Made by a program: the position numbers and the translations under genes
Assembly: GCA_963277665.1 (NCBI GenBank)
Contig: OY728157.1
Span: 365,628,067 to 365,692,066, forward strand
DNA length: 64,000 nt
Source of the DNA: Viscum album
Lineage: Eukaryota; Streptophyta; Magnoliopsida; Santalales; Viscaceae
Reading direction: 5' to 3'
The notes under the pieces: model-generated
The model's database searches: none
Told to the model about the DNA's origin: nothing
The model's input: the letters and a program-made list of their open reading frames with translations, nothing else
Shown here: positions 1 to 11,482 of the stretch, piece after piece
How the letters are laid out: each line of letters begins with the position of its first letter
Numbering within the stretch: the stretch's first letter is position 1

Positions 1-3000
1 CCCAAGGTCCTACTTTCTTAATAATCATCATAATGAGAGGATGATCTCTCCAACTTATACTACGGGGAGGAATTCCATGGTTTATCTGTATATTACCTGG
101 GGAGAACCACGATGGCATGTACAATATGGAGTACATAAAAATATTATGATGTTTTTTTCTATGGGGAGGACCTCTATGGCCATTACTACCTTATAAGATT
201 GAAGAGGTGTTTAAATATTCTTTATTTTTTTTATTAAAATGTGTTTAGTAGACTCAAGAGAGTAAAAATTGATTGAGGAAGGAATATAATCCTTCTCTGA
301 GGTTATATGATTCCCTTGATTAGGACACATGGGTCTCTATGGTAACGTTATAGGGAAACATACTTTATGTGTAGGACCCATCCCAGGGGATCCTTGGATT
401 GTCCAAACAATAACAAACCCAATAGAAAAAACATGACCCAACATAGTTGGATCAATTTGGGTTTTGTCACCTATGATATATGGATAGGACAAGATCATTT
501 TGGGTCAGGTCACTAGTTAGGAGATTAATGATCCTACCTCACCCAACCAATTAAAATAATCCCATATTAACATTATCTAGGGGTCGAGAGCTCTAATTAT
601 TTTTTATCTACTATCAATATGTCAAATGGTTTATATATTTAAGTAATGTTTATTAAATTTAATTGTAAAATATAATGTTTTTTTTGAATGAGATATAAAA
701 TTTTCAAAAAACAAAGCTATAATTTCGAAATAAATTCAGTCAATGTTTTTTAAATATGTTTATTTCAAATTTTTTGGATCATGAAAATATTTATTACACT
801 TTTTTGAATCAATATTTATTTAAATTTATGATTCATTTTTTTGTTGGTATAGCATATAAGTCATTTTATAAGTTATACATAATATTTTTATACATTACAT
901 GTAATGTATTCTTGGTTGATAGAAATATATTATTAGTTATTTGTCATCATGTGTTTACTATTTCATTATAATTTTTTTTAATTTGAATTTTTGTTAATGG
1001 TGATTATTAGTATATATTTATATAGAAGTAATTTAATCATCTAAAATTTTCCCTTTCTAATTTAATCAATTTTTATATTGGGTTTTTTTATTCTTTTTTT
1101 AGTTTCTCTTTACATGGAAGGATAAGCTTGACCCCACAAAACAAGAGCATATTTGAGTATTGTTATTACAAAAAATATTCATACGATCCATCCTAACTAA
1201 TTTATAAATTTCTGAGTGAAACATTTTCCCAAACCCAGCCAAACCCAAGCAATGGACATTCTTTAATAGATCCCATGCCTATCAATAGAAAATGTTTATG
1301 TCCCACTAGGGAAATTTTAAGAATACACTGGCATTCCTTGGAATTTTTATTATTAATAGGGAAATTAGGTTACTCATAATCTTTTAAGAATATCAAAATA
1401 TTCCTAAAAATCTCTTAGGTGTGGAAAAATATTTTATTTATCCTTGATGGGTTCTACTATGATATGACTATGTGATTCATACATGTAGAAATGAATATCA
1501 GCCTGCATAAATTTATTTATAGGATAAGATTTTGATCTCCAATAGCGATAGAATAAATATGAGCATGCCATAGCATGATTTTCATAGTACCTCGGTGAGC
1601 GCCTAGTGTTTTGGTAGGGATATGAGCCTACATTAAAGGTAAATTCAATTACGATAGTTAATTCCAATTAAAATGGAATTTTTTGATATTGTTATTCATT
1701 CTAAGTTGGGATAGATCAATTATCCTACTGAATGGGAGTGGTAATATGGTCTCACCTATGAAAAGACACAGATATGTGCTAACAAAATGCTTCAATATTT
1801 GTGGTAAATTAAATATGGGTTTCCCCACTAATGAATAATGAAACATATTTGAGACCATATTATATTGATACAAGAATATATTCATAGCTTTAAAATATAT
1901 GTACATATATATATATGTCCAACCTTGTATTACTTATATGATATGATGAATGTATTTTATAATAGGAATGGGGTTATGATTCCACATTTTAATTGGAATG
2001 AGAATATGCGCGCACTCCTATCATTTGTTTTACATTAGAATATGATGACAGAATTCATATTTTGGAGTAAGATCATGTTATGGTTCCCCATTTGTTTTCA
2101 ATGTATGATGAATTTATCCTTTAGATGTTTCCAAGATATATTGTAATGATTGGGGGGGAGAATATGATCCTACAATTTAGGTGAAACCAATGTATGATAA
2201 CAAATTTTTTCCATATGAAAATGAATATGAAAATTTCCATTCTTCTAGGGATATACTAGCCTCAGTGAATCATTTTATCCAGAACCATGGTAATGTTTAA
2301 GGGGTTTGGTTCCTTCTATAAATCCCCCTTAAGTATTTAATGACTGGATGAGGCTTGTAATATTGGTACTAGAGATGAAAGATTTTATGAGCCTTCTTGG
2401 GAATCTCTTGAATAAAAGATGTAATGTTGTAGGAATCCTACCCCATCTCCTAAAGAAAATAGATATTTATGTCCTCATAATCTTGAAAAACTCTCCTGAA
2501 GTGGCTGATTTTATTGTGAGATCTAAGTGTTTCTCCATTACCCATTATTGAGAGGATGGCCAGAGTGGGTTCACCAACTAGAGTACTTTGTATGTAGCCT
2601 CTATTTTGGGAATGTAGTCACTGAAATGGTACTCCTTTATTTGATCATTTTTAACTAAATTTTGACATACTAAATTGGTGATATATTTCTAGTATGTGGT
2701 GAGTTCATAACTCTCATCGCCATTGATTCATACATCGGTCATTTTTGAAGTTGGTTAGCTATAACCTGAGAGTATTGATAATGGACACTGTTTATACTTG
2801 TAGAATAGAGTGGGATGAAAAAATGAGTTTAATTCATTTGTTTCAAATATAAATATAAATTATTTTCAATATTTATTAAAATTCATGAGAGTATTTAAAT
2901 TACTTAATGGATCAACAATCACAAAATAGAAATCCATCTGTATAGTATCAAAACTAAAAAATTGTCAATTTATAATTTGAACATGTAAAATATTCATTTT

Positions 3001-4739
3001 AATTTCACCTTTTTTATTGAAACACGTCTCTGACATCTATATTTCACTCGAAAATAATTTTGGGTCGATGGATGAAAATTGTTATTATTTTTTGTATTTC
3101 CAGTCTTCAATCTATCCATGTTCATTTTCAGATCACATGGGGATTTATTCTAATGTAATTCTATCAATGTGTATTTACCATTGATACATTGGGTGTGAAT
3201 TAGTAAAGTGGATGGAATCTCAAAATAATAGTAGCTTATTTGGGGGAATTATTTAGTAATCTTGGGCTCTCTTGTATATTTTATATATGTTAGTTAATTT
3301 TTTCCAAATCCTTGCATGAGATAGGTTACCGCAATAGTTTTGATTTAATTAAATACATGTATGAATGTGAATATATATATTTACTAGAGGTTACCTATAT
3401 TTATTTTATTTTTTAATAATAATATAGTTTAATTCCACATTCGTTTCCACCATGGAAATTATGACCATATATTAAAATGGCTTACTATAAATTCTAATGA
3501 AGGGAATCAAAACCCATGTATTTTTGTTCAACATTATGAGGTATGATGTTTATTGTGAAGTCATGTAGAATATACAAATATAGTGTATTTTAAGGTCATG
3601 AAAACCTGAATTATTCCAATAAATCTAATTTCAAAAATATTATACTACTAGGTGAAAGATTATTACCAGTTGTTTGTGTGGGAATTGCGCATGAGTATCC
3701 CTTTCTGGCTTACACTTTATATTATTAACTAGATGAGAGAATGTGTAACAATCCCTCAAGATAATATATCCTAAGTGTGAATGGATTATATGGTTCATTA
3801 GGGAGTATACATTAATAAAGAGGAGTGAAATGGCTCTATTGGAATATGAAAATGAGATGAAATATTTTCGTAGGGAATATTAATCAGTGACAGTATGGTT
3901 TGTGATGTTTGGTTTGAACCATTGAGAGGTTGCGAACATACCTTGATTAAAAAAATAAAATCCTTTATAGTGTGAGTTTCATGGATAAAGGTACTGATAT
4001 AAGATAATACAATGAAGATAAATGTAATGTCTTATTGAAGAGGATCATAACAACAGATTATGTGGGTATTATGTAGGTTAAACCTTTTCTGATTTATCTC
4101 ATTATTTATAAACTAACCAAGATATAATATGGATGTATCGCATATAATATGACCCTCTATGTATATGAGTTGGTTCTTAAACACAGGAAACCCTTATATT
4201 CATGAATTAGTTTGTTACTTTGATGATGATATGATTCTGGGGATAACACATTACAGGTATCCCTCTGAATATGGATTGGGATTACAACTAATTGAAGTGT
4301 ATTTGAATATGGTTTCGGTATTACACCTTAAAAGAAGGTCTATATATGTTTCTTCCTAATTATAACTTATATTTGGATAGAAGGATGACTAAATGTGTAT
4401 GGTAGATGTCCCCGTGACGAAGGAATCTAGTTCTATAAACACGTTTCTAAACCTGTTCTTATAAATAACATGTTTAGGCCATTTCTCTCTCAAATTACCT
4501 TTAGTGGAAAAAGATTCTCATTTTGTGAACAAGAAGATAATATTATTAATATAGTGAAACAAGGTATGGAAACATATTATAGTAGAGGTCTGAAAGATGT
4601 CTTAATGAGAATGAACCTAATTACCAGAGAGATACGTGATTGTAAACCCCCTGAGGGAACCTATCTTATAGAGAGGAAAAGTGGTATATTCCTTTTATTG
4701 TATCAATACATAATTAATGAATTGAATAATTTTTTTTGT
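1..4739. other. Unresolved AT-rich decayed repeat DNA
   Basis: No gene, RNA or recognisable retroelement protein was found here on either strand. Short open frames (for example at 2348-2551, 4159-4359 and 4470-4742) resemble nothing I recognise and have no supporting context. Near the left edge three short stretches share a ggggagga...atgg pattern (about 61-190). At 3747 a purine-rich stretch is followed by tgtaacaatccc, which looks like a plus-strand LTR start, but no matching downstream LTR was found. The stretch from about 4240 to 4739 may be the eroded end of element D's 3' LTR. The rest probably consists of older transposon remnants. Confidence 0.4.
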
Positions 4740-6370
4740 TGACTTATTATAGAATTACAGAAGATATAGATGAGTCTTAAACGAATAAAACATGTTAGTG
4801 AATTGAAATGGAAAATGGGTGCCTGCAATTTCTGTTGAAAAATCTTTTGATCTTTTTTGTAAAAATCGAGTGGTAAAAGTTTCTTTGAGGATTTTGTATG
4901 GTTTTCTCTACATTCGAGTCCTTATAATCTTATGAGATATCCATATTGACCAAATTCAATATAATTATATATAATTCTTCCCTACACATCACATAATAAA
5001 TACTGAAAATATATGTTCAACAATATCATAAAAAATCATCATATTATCATATCATAACAAATTGAAACGATAGAGGTTTCATTAATATTTAATCATTTCA
5101 TACCCCATGTATAAATGGGATTTGGTGAAAATATCATAATAATAATAATAAATAATGCATTTAAATAATATAGATGGTATCATTAGGTCGTATCCCAATT
5201 AAATCAAAAGTTAAATCATATGATGTTATGGTAAATAAATAATTCCTATAAAGATTATTTAAATAATTCTTAAGAAAATTTACCATTCTATTTTGAAATA
5301 ACTTACTTAAAATATAAAAATTTAAAAAATATTGATGATTTTTTTCTTTTAATGGAACCATGGAAACATGAAAGCAAATATTTAAATCATTGGGAGATCA
5401 TTATGGTAGTAAATTTAATTCATGTCATATACATTAAAACAAAGATTCATTTCACATTTTTTTTGTAGAAGTAAAAACTCCCTCATTTAGAAAATGATAA
5501 GAATATTATTTTTTAAAAATTAAAAAAATTACCAAAAAGGGTAATAATGAATCTTATAAATAATAGGAGAATTGTAAAAACATTCTTGAAGGAATTTTAA
5601 TGGAAATACGAAAAAGGAGGATAAGTATTCTCTAAATAATAATAAACATAATTCAATTTTCCTTAAAACATTATTTTAGTCCCTTGACTTATAAAGAGAT
5701 TAAAATGAAAAAAAATTATTCTCCCTATGTAACTGAATTATAGAGTAAATAGATAATGTTTTTATAGTATATAATATAATTTCTTCTTCATAAATTTAAT
5801 CATACACAATATCAGTAAAATATTTTATTGTAATTAAAAACCCTTATTTCCTTAGTATGTACTTAATAATAATCCCAATGAATTAAATAATTTAAAATTA
5901 ATAATTAAATAAACTAAATATAAATTTATTTGTGAGAAAACATATCAAATTTTAAATATATACATGGAATTAATGAATCAAGTCATTAATATCACATACA
6001 TATCACAAAAAACAGTGAGACCAGAAACCCTTACCTTAAGACCGGATTGCTTATTAAGTTCTCTAACCTTATGTATAATGAATTTTAATTTAATATTAAT
6101 ATATAATTTAAAAATTAAAATACATATAATACCATATTTGACCCACTAATATAATTTCAACATGCATTTATTAAAAACTCTTTTTATAATCGATATTTTG
6201 GTGTTAACTATTTTTTTGTTCTTCAAAGTTTTGGTTAGAAAGTTATGGTCAATAAACTTTAATCATGGTTCTAAAATAAATAATTTTTTAACGATATACA
6301 TATTATATAAATTATTTTTATACATAATTATATCCATCCATAAATTTTAGAAATAGAAAAATGAATTACA

Positions 6371-6602
6371 TTGTTCATGGAGACAATAATCTATATCTCT
6401 GCATGACCATTGTTTTCTCTTTTTAATGAAATTAAATAAAATATAGTTAAATAATATTTTATAATTTGAAAAACATAATTATATATTAAAAAGTATATAT
6501 AAACAATAAACGCATCATAATAACTGACCATAAATGATGGTGACAGAAATTATATTATTTTCATGCATGGAGGTAGTAGTCCACATGTACACATTAGCGA
6601 TA
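6371..6602 (-). repeat. Two hairpin-motif units in D 3' LTR
   Basis: Units at about 6371-6413 and 6560-6602 are centred 189 nt apart and read on the minus strand. Each has an outer stem enclosing a short inner hairpin followed by CTCC. In the first unit the arms GGTCATG and CATGAAC nearly complement each other. In the second the core reads GTGGACTACTACCTCC. They lie downstream of the TATA box at 6940 and of the 5' splice-like site at 6771, the same order as in the other LTRs of the window. Confidence 0.6.
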
Positions 6603-6939
6603 CTTTTATTGCCTATTTGTTATAAAAGAGGATGGATAATGGTGATTAAATAAACATAATAAAATGTAATATTATTTAGGATACTTAATGTATTATTATT
6701 TGAGTAATAACACATATTTAATGAATGTAAATAAATAAATAAATTAAAATATATCAGTTAAGGCAATTACCTCTTCTTTAGTAGTCCTATTTAGATCCTC
6801 TATTAAGGACCCTTGGAATAGTCCTTCAAGACTAATAAAACCCATAAATTATTTATAGGGAATTCAAGTAGATAATTTTTTAGGGATTTTTGGAGTTAGG
6901 TAGCTTTATGTTTTGAAAATAAGATAGAGGATTAGTGCG

Positions 6940-6947
6940 CTTTTATA
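6940..6947 (-). promoter_or_regulatory. LTR TATA box (minus strand), D 3' LTR
   Basis: The sequence is TATAAAAG on the minus strand, in the same context as the intact boxes of elements B and C: a C-rich stretch upstream and an exon ending AAGAAGAG|GTAA downstream, here with the GT at 6769-6770. A second splice-like site, CTTAAG|GTAAGGG, ends at 6035. The box is likely dead in this decayed copy. Confidence 0.55.
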
Positions 6948-8009
6948 TACAGGGGAGGGACACACAATGACTTCTTTAAATGATTAAATTATTTGAAAGA
7001 AATATTCATAGAAAATCACCACATAAATGATAAAATTTAGATGAAAAATTGATAAGGTTCAAAATAAAATTATCTTAAAATAACTAATTAGAAAAAAATG
7101 GCCTTATCAATTAGCTTAATCATTAATTTACTCAGTTTAACCTTTTTACCGATGAAGTTATATTTTTTTATATTGTGACTATTCATAATAAACAATAAAT
7201 ATTTAGATATTATTAAATATTATTAATTATGATGATTAAAAATAATTAATTATTATTAAAATCTTATATTTATATATTTGTGGAAATGAAATTTTAAAAT
7301 ATCCCCACAGAATGTGAAAAGAAACAGTTTTCTAGAAAAATGAATTTTAAGTGTTTAAATGTTTGTATACCAAAATTATGAATAATTTTAATTTTATATA
7401 CATTATTTGGATTATTTTTACTCAAAATAAAATAATAAAATTTGAAAATAAATATAATAAAAATGGAATGCTGTAAATTTTTCAATAGAAAAGTCACTTT
7501 TCTATAAAATTGGTATTATTTCACTATTCAATATAAAATATACTTTTTTAGAAAAATAATAAAATTTTACGTGAAGATAATTTTGATAGGATGATTTCAG
7601 AAAAAAAACATTTTATAATGTAATATGTATAAAATATATATAAATTAATTATAATATCCACACAAAAATTGCAATAATTTTTTTTTTTGAAAAAACATAT
7701 TATTGAAGCATAAAATGACTTGAAAACTGAGTACATGTTTATTATTAATTAATTAATAAATTTTAATTATATAAGTCCTTTATACATATTTTTAATAACG
7801 TGTTTATTATTATTCATTTCACCAATTTAATATAAAATTTATAATAGTCACATTAATATAACCTCAGTTAAATAGTATAACAATGTTAGTTCAAACAGTT
7901 TATTGAAAGTAAAGCAAGTAATCAAATACATCAATTTTATTTTAATGGAAATACATATTTAATAATGTGGTGTTACATTTACCAAAGTTTTATTTAATTT
8001 TTTCAATAT

Positions 8010-8877
8010 AATTTTTTCTACTGGATACAAAAAATAAGGATATATATGTTTCAACACATAATTCGGTTCCCATGTAGCTTATTTGAATTTATTATATAAA
8101 AAATATTTAATAAAGTAATAGATCTTATTCAACATCACTTTATCTCTATGTTCCAAAATAAAAACTGGTTGTTCGTCATAGGAAATATAAAATCTCTAAT
8201 GGTACAACATCTTAGTTTATTAAATGTGAAGGATTTGTAATGTGCTGCATTATGTGATATATGTGAAACACATCATGAACATGATACAAGTTTGGTGGAA
8301 GTACCCAATGATAAGCAATGATCCCTACTCGATCAAGAATATTGAAGGGGATAATATACCTAAGTCTCAAATTTCCATTCTTTACAAATATCATAAACTT
8401 ATTCCGTGGAGTAATTAAAAAATACTTTCTCAACAACTTCAATTTGGAATCATAGATTTTATATTGAAAATGTTCTACCTTGATGTGGTACTGAATGGAT
8501 TCTAATTTCTCTATCATTACCTAATCTAGCATAGGTCCCAATACATTCCTTTTTCTAACTTCATCCCATAATGTTTCATTTTTGTACTTCTTTCTATTTA
8601 GGGATTGATAATAGTCCATCTAAATTCTCATTTGAAATCCATTATTATATTGGAGTTTTACATGAGAATGGTTTTGATCCCAAAACCCATTTAAATCCAA
8701 TGAAAATTATCACAAAATACCCTCCATGGTGTGAATGTCCCTCTCAGAATAACCATATCTCTATTCATTTTATGTAGTACTGAAAAACATTTTTGTATCT
8801 AGAGGTTGTTAAAGACTTCACCAGAACCTCAAAGTAAATATCTCAATAAATTGCATTGACTTCCTAGAGAAACCAAC
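8010..8877 (-). pseudogene. Element D integrase C-terminal half and chromodomain
   Basis: Read leftward, this is the second half of the chromovirus integrase that starts at 41729-41830, separated from it by element G. After removing G and one tacaa duplication, the frame continues through the segment that normally contains KSAHF. About 35 codons are then missing, including the second catalytic Asp. Next come the region of the catalytic Glu (SER near 8760), WDEV near 8565, an open stretch 8212-8517 containing ILDRVG and VHDVFH, and a chromodomain at about 8030-8170 containing EQPVFIL and ATWEPN. Several stop codons and one frame change make it non-functional. The match is by eye to the intact integrase of element B. 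Confidence 0.85.
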
Positions 8878-10120
8878 TACAATGTATAAATCCCTAAACT
8901 AGTATCCTAGAGACAATGGTTAATACTATTAAATTATAATAATGTATAAGGAATGAAATACCAATGTACCAAATAGTTTATTAGACTTAGTAAACTAGAT
9001 ATATAAGTGAAATTTTTATTTAATTTTATAAGATAAAAATACAATAATAATATTCAATGAGAATCCCATTGTTCCCTTCATTGTTTCCCAGAATATCAAT
9101 CAAGAAATGATTCATATTAACCTTGGAAAAACTAAATATACGAAATGGGTGATCTCATATGCATAGTACGGGTAAGTGTACAACAAAAGAAATGAATAAA
9201 TGAGTCACTATAAAAATGGAAATGAAAATAACTGAAATACATGCCATTAGAAAAATAAATATTATATAATATGGAAATAATTAAATGTGATAAAATAATG
9301 TCATATAAATAATCAAATGATCATGAACATAACTATGGATATTATAAATAATTTTATAGTCAAATGTAATATAAATAAAAAAATACATAAAGATGGAATT
9401 CATAATAGTATATTTATAAAAAAACCATTAAGGGTTCAAGGAAAGACATATAATATCGTATTAGATTATTTAATTGAAATATAATACCTTTACCGATTAT
9501 ATATAATACAAATAATACCATATATTATTCTTTTTAATACATCTAACAAATGGGTAAGGAAATAGCGAAAAATATATCTATTTTGTCTCACAAAACATAC
9601 AGACACATCATGTTTCTATTCATATTGGATCCACCCATCACATACAGAGTCCAATGCAATCCTCATATAAAAGGGATGAAACATAATTAATAAAAAAATT
9701 CACATTAATATTATCATATGAAATGAATATCATTTAACAAATCAATATAGAACTATAATAATATTTATTATATCATATAATATAGATTTAATTTTTATTG
9801 AACATGATATGACCTCTTGTATACAGGTTTTAATCATTATATTGACTTATTATAGAACTATAATAATATTTATTATATTATATAATATACATTGATAAAT
9901 TATTATTACACATTCGTTAATAATATTTCATTATTTACGATTTTGTGGTGTTAATTTTCCGCTTTTCTCATGTGTGTTTTGTTAAAAAAGTTGAATTTTT
10001 TTCAAATATTATATAATTATTCCATATATATAATATTAATAATAACATAATTACTTATATTAATATAGAAATTTTTCTTTTAAAACTAACTGTGAATGTT
10101 GGTTATGAAAAATGATGTGC

Positions 10121-10724
10121 ATTATGTTCATGGAGATGGTTGGTCGTCCATATGCATGAGTAACATATCCACTTTTCAATGATCCTAATGAAAAATAGGT
10201 AAGGAGTATTTTATCATACAAAATTATTATAAGATAATTTATAACATTATATATACATATATATATATAATCCATGTGGTGTGGTCATGAGAATAAAGTA
10301 ACATCACATCGTGAAGGCGAAAGTCCACACATATAGGAACCATGATATATTCCATACGTGAGTGAAAAAATGAAATAAAGTGATAACTATTTTCTTTAAT
10401 AAATGATAAATATTTCATTAATATCATAATCATAAAATATATATATATATATCTCCATCTACATGAAGTGTTAGTGAATGATGAATCACATCGCTTCACG
10501 AGCTGATATTCCATCAAACACATAAGGGACACTATTGTATCTATTATGGGATAGGATTTAAAAATACTATGATATTGTGACTAAATTGGTATATATATTT
10601 TATAAATTTTATATTTTTATAATTTATATCCACCATCACATAGAACCTCGAGAGGTGGAAATGAAAAAATGAACAACATCAGTTCGTGAGGCAGTAGTCC
10701 ACCGTACACATGAATGGCGATTTC
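10121..10724 (-). repeat. Four hairpin-motif units in G 3' LTR
   Basis: Units at about 10121-10164, 10301-10340, 10487-10528 and 10675-10724 have centre spacings of about 179, 187 and 192 nt. On the minus strand the best-preserved one has the core GTGGACTACTGCCTCACGAA. Three units end in variants of CGTGAA followed by a GATG arm. This copy and its partner at 39668-40286 are the only LTRs here with four units. Confidence 0.6.
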
Positions 10725-11056
10725 ATAACCCATTTGATTGAAGTGGAGAAGGTTTTAGATCATAAGATTATTATGAATAAATTTTTTTCTTTGTAACAAA
10801 AATATTCCATTATATCATTATGGTATTATCATAATTGAATGATGTGGGGAAATAATTAAAATAAAGAAGCCAATTGAAGAACATTACCTCTTCTTCGGAA
10901 ATCCTCATTAGGTTTTCACTTAATCCTTCCAAGAGTGGATTTTGTCCCAATATAAGGATTATAATATTAGGAGAGGGAATTTGGGAAGTGATTTGGGATT
11001 TTACTGTATGTTTAAAATGGTTATTAAGTTGTGAAGAGAGGAGGATAAGGGGTGGC

Positions 11057-11064
11057 CTTTTATA
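11057..11064 (-). promoter_or_regulatory. LTR TATA box (minus strand), G 3' LTR
   Basis: TATAAAAG stands on the minus strand in a well-conserved context that corresponds to the box at 44488 in element C: a C-rich stretch before it and a pyrimidine-rich leader after it. The leader ends with GAAGAAGAG|GTAATG, exon boundary at 10888. The spacing from box to splice-like site is close to that in C. Confidence 0.6.
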
Positions 11065-11482
11065 AGTGGGTTGAGTGGCACACCTGCAATTTTTTTAATG
11101 AGTGAATTCCACCAACATTTATTATTATCATAGGGCCCAAATTATAGTCTATTATCATTAATATAATTTATATTACCTATATATGGACATAAAATGAGTT
11201 TTGGAAAAGTTTCTATGTCATTTTACCCTTATGTTTAACGTTTAATCCCATGGTCCACTTGTTTTCACCATAATCACAGCAAATAATTTTAACTATTTTT
11301 CCTAATCACATTGTTAAAAAATTAAGTTATAATTAATGGAAATTATAAATTTACATTATTTCGGATATATCATACATTTTCCCTATTTAAATTCACATAA
11401 ATAGAAAAAATTATATTAAAATTAATTCCACACACTTGACGATAAAATAAAATTTTTAAGTGAAAATGTTCAAAATGTTGCA

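Larger units (their letters stand above)
4740..7977 (-). repeat. 3' LTR of element D (degenerate)
   Basis: This minus-strand LTR starts at 7977 with TGTAACACCAC and runs leftward. It pairs with the LTR at 55314-59057: the TATA box lies about 1030 bp from the start in both, both have two hairpin motifs and the same GTAAGGG splice-like site, and the stretch at 4840-5400 aligns by eye with 55850-56250. It is weakly alignable to about 4740. The left terminus and target duplication were not located, so the left coordinate is approximate. The chromodomain of D's integrase ends just upstream, as expected for a 3' LTR. Confidence 0.7.
8883..11482 (-). repeat. 3' LTR of G, distal part
   Basis: This is the U3-promoter-to-U5 part of G's 3' LTR, cut from its first 698 bp (23330-24027) by element A. 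The minus-strand terminus GATTTATACA lies next to the duplication and aligns with the end of element C's LTR over the last 50 bp or so. The stretch at 9590-9690 aligns with the C LTR around GCATTGGACT, and 9130-9170 with the segment containing TGAG.TCACCC. The second splice-like site and microexon of the other LTRs are missing here because of the internal deletion between about 9690 and 10120. Confidence 0.8.

Noticed and set aside
4470..4742. 90-codon plus-strand frame as a gene
   Set aside because: No recognised domain, no promoter or splice context, and it overlaps what is probably the eroded end of D's 3' LTR in antisense.
8863..8876. Primer-binding site next to the LTR end at 8883
   Set aside because: TTGGTTTCTCTAGG looks similar to the primer site, but once G is removed the sequence is in register with D's integrase (segment equivalent to KSAHF). 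The adjacent tacaa duplication confirms that reading.
10121..10724. Regularly spaced repeats as a CRISPR-like array
   Set aside because: The units are diverged, not identical, the ~190-nt spacing is far too long, and they lie in LTRs of a eukaryotic element.
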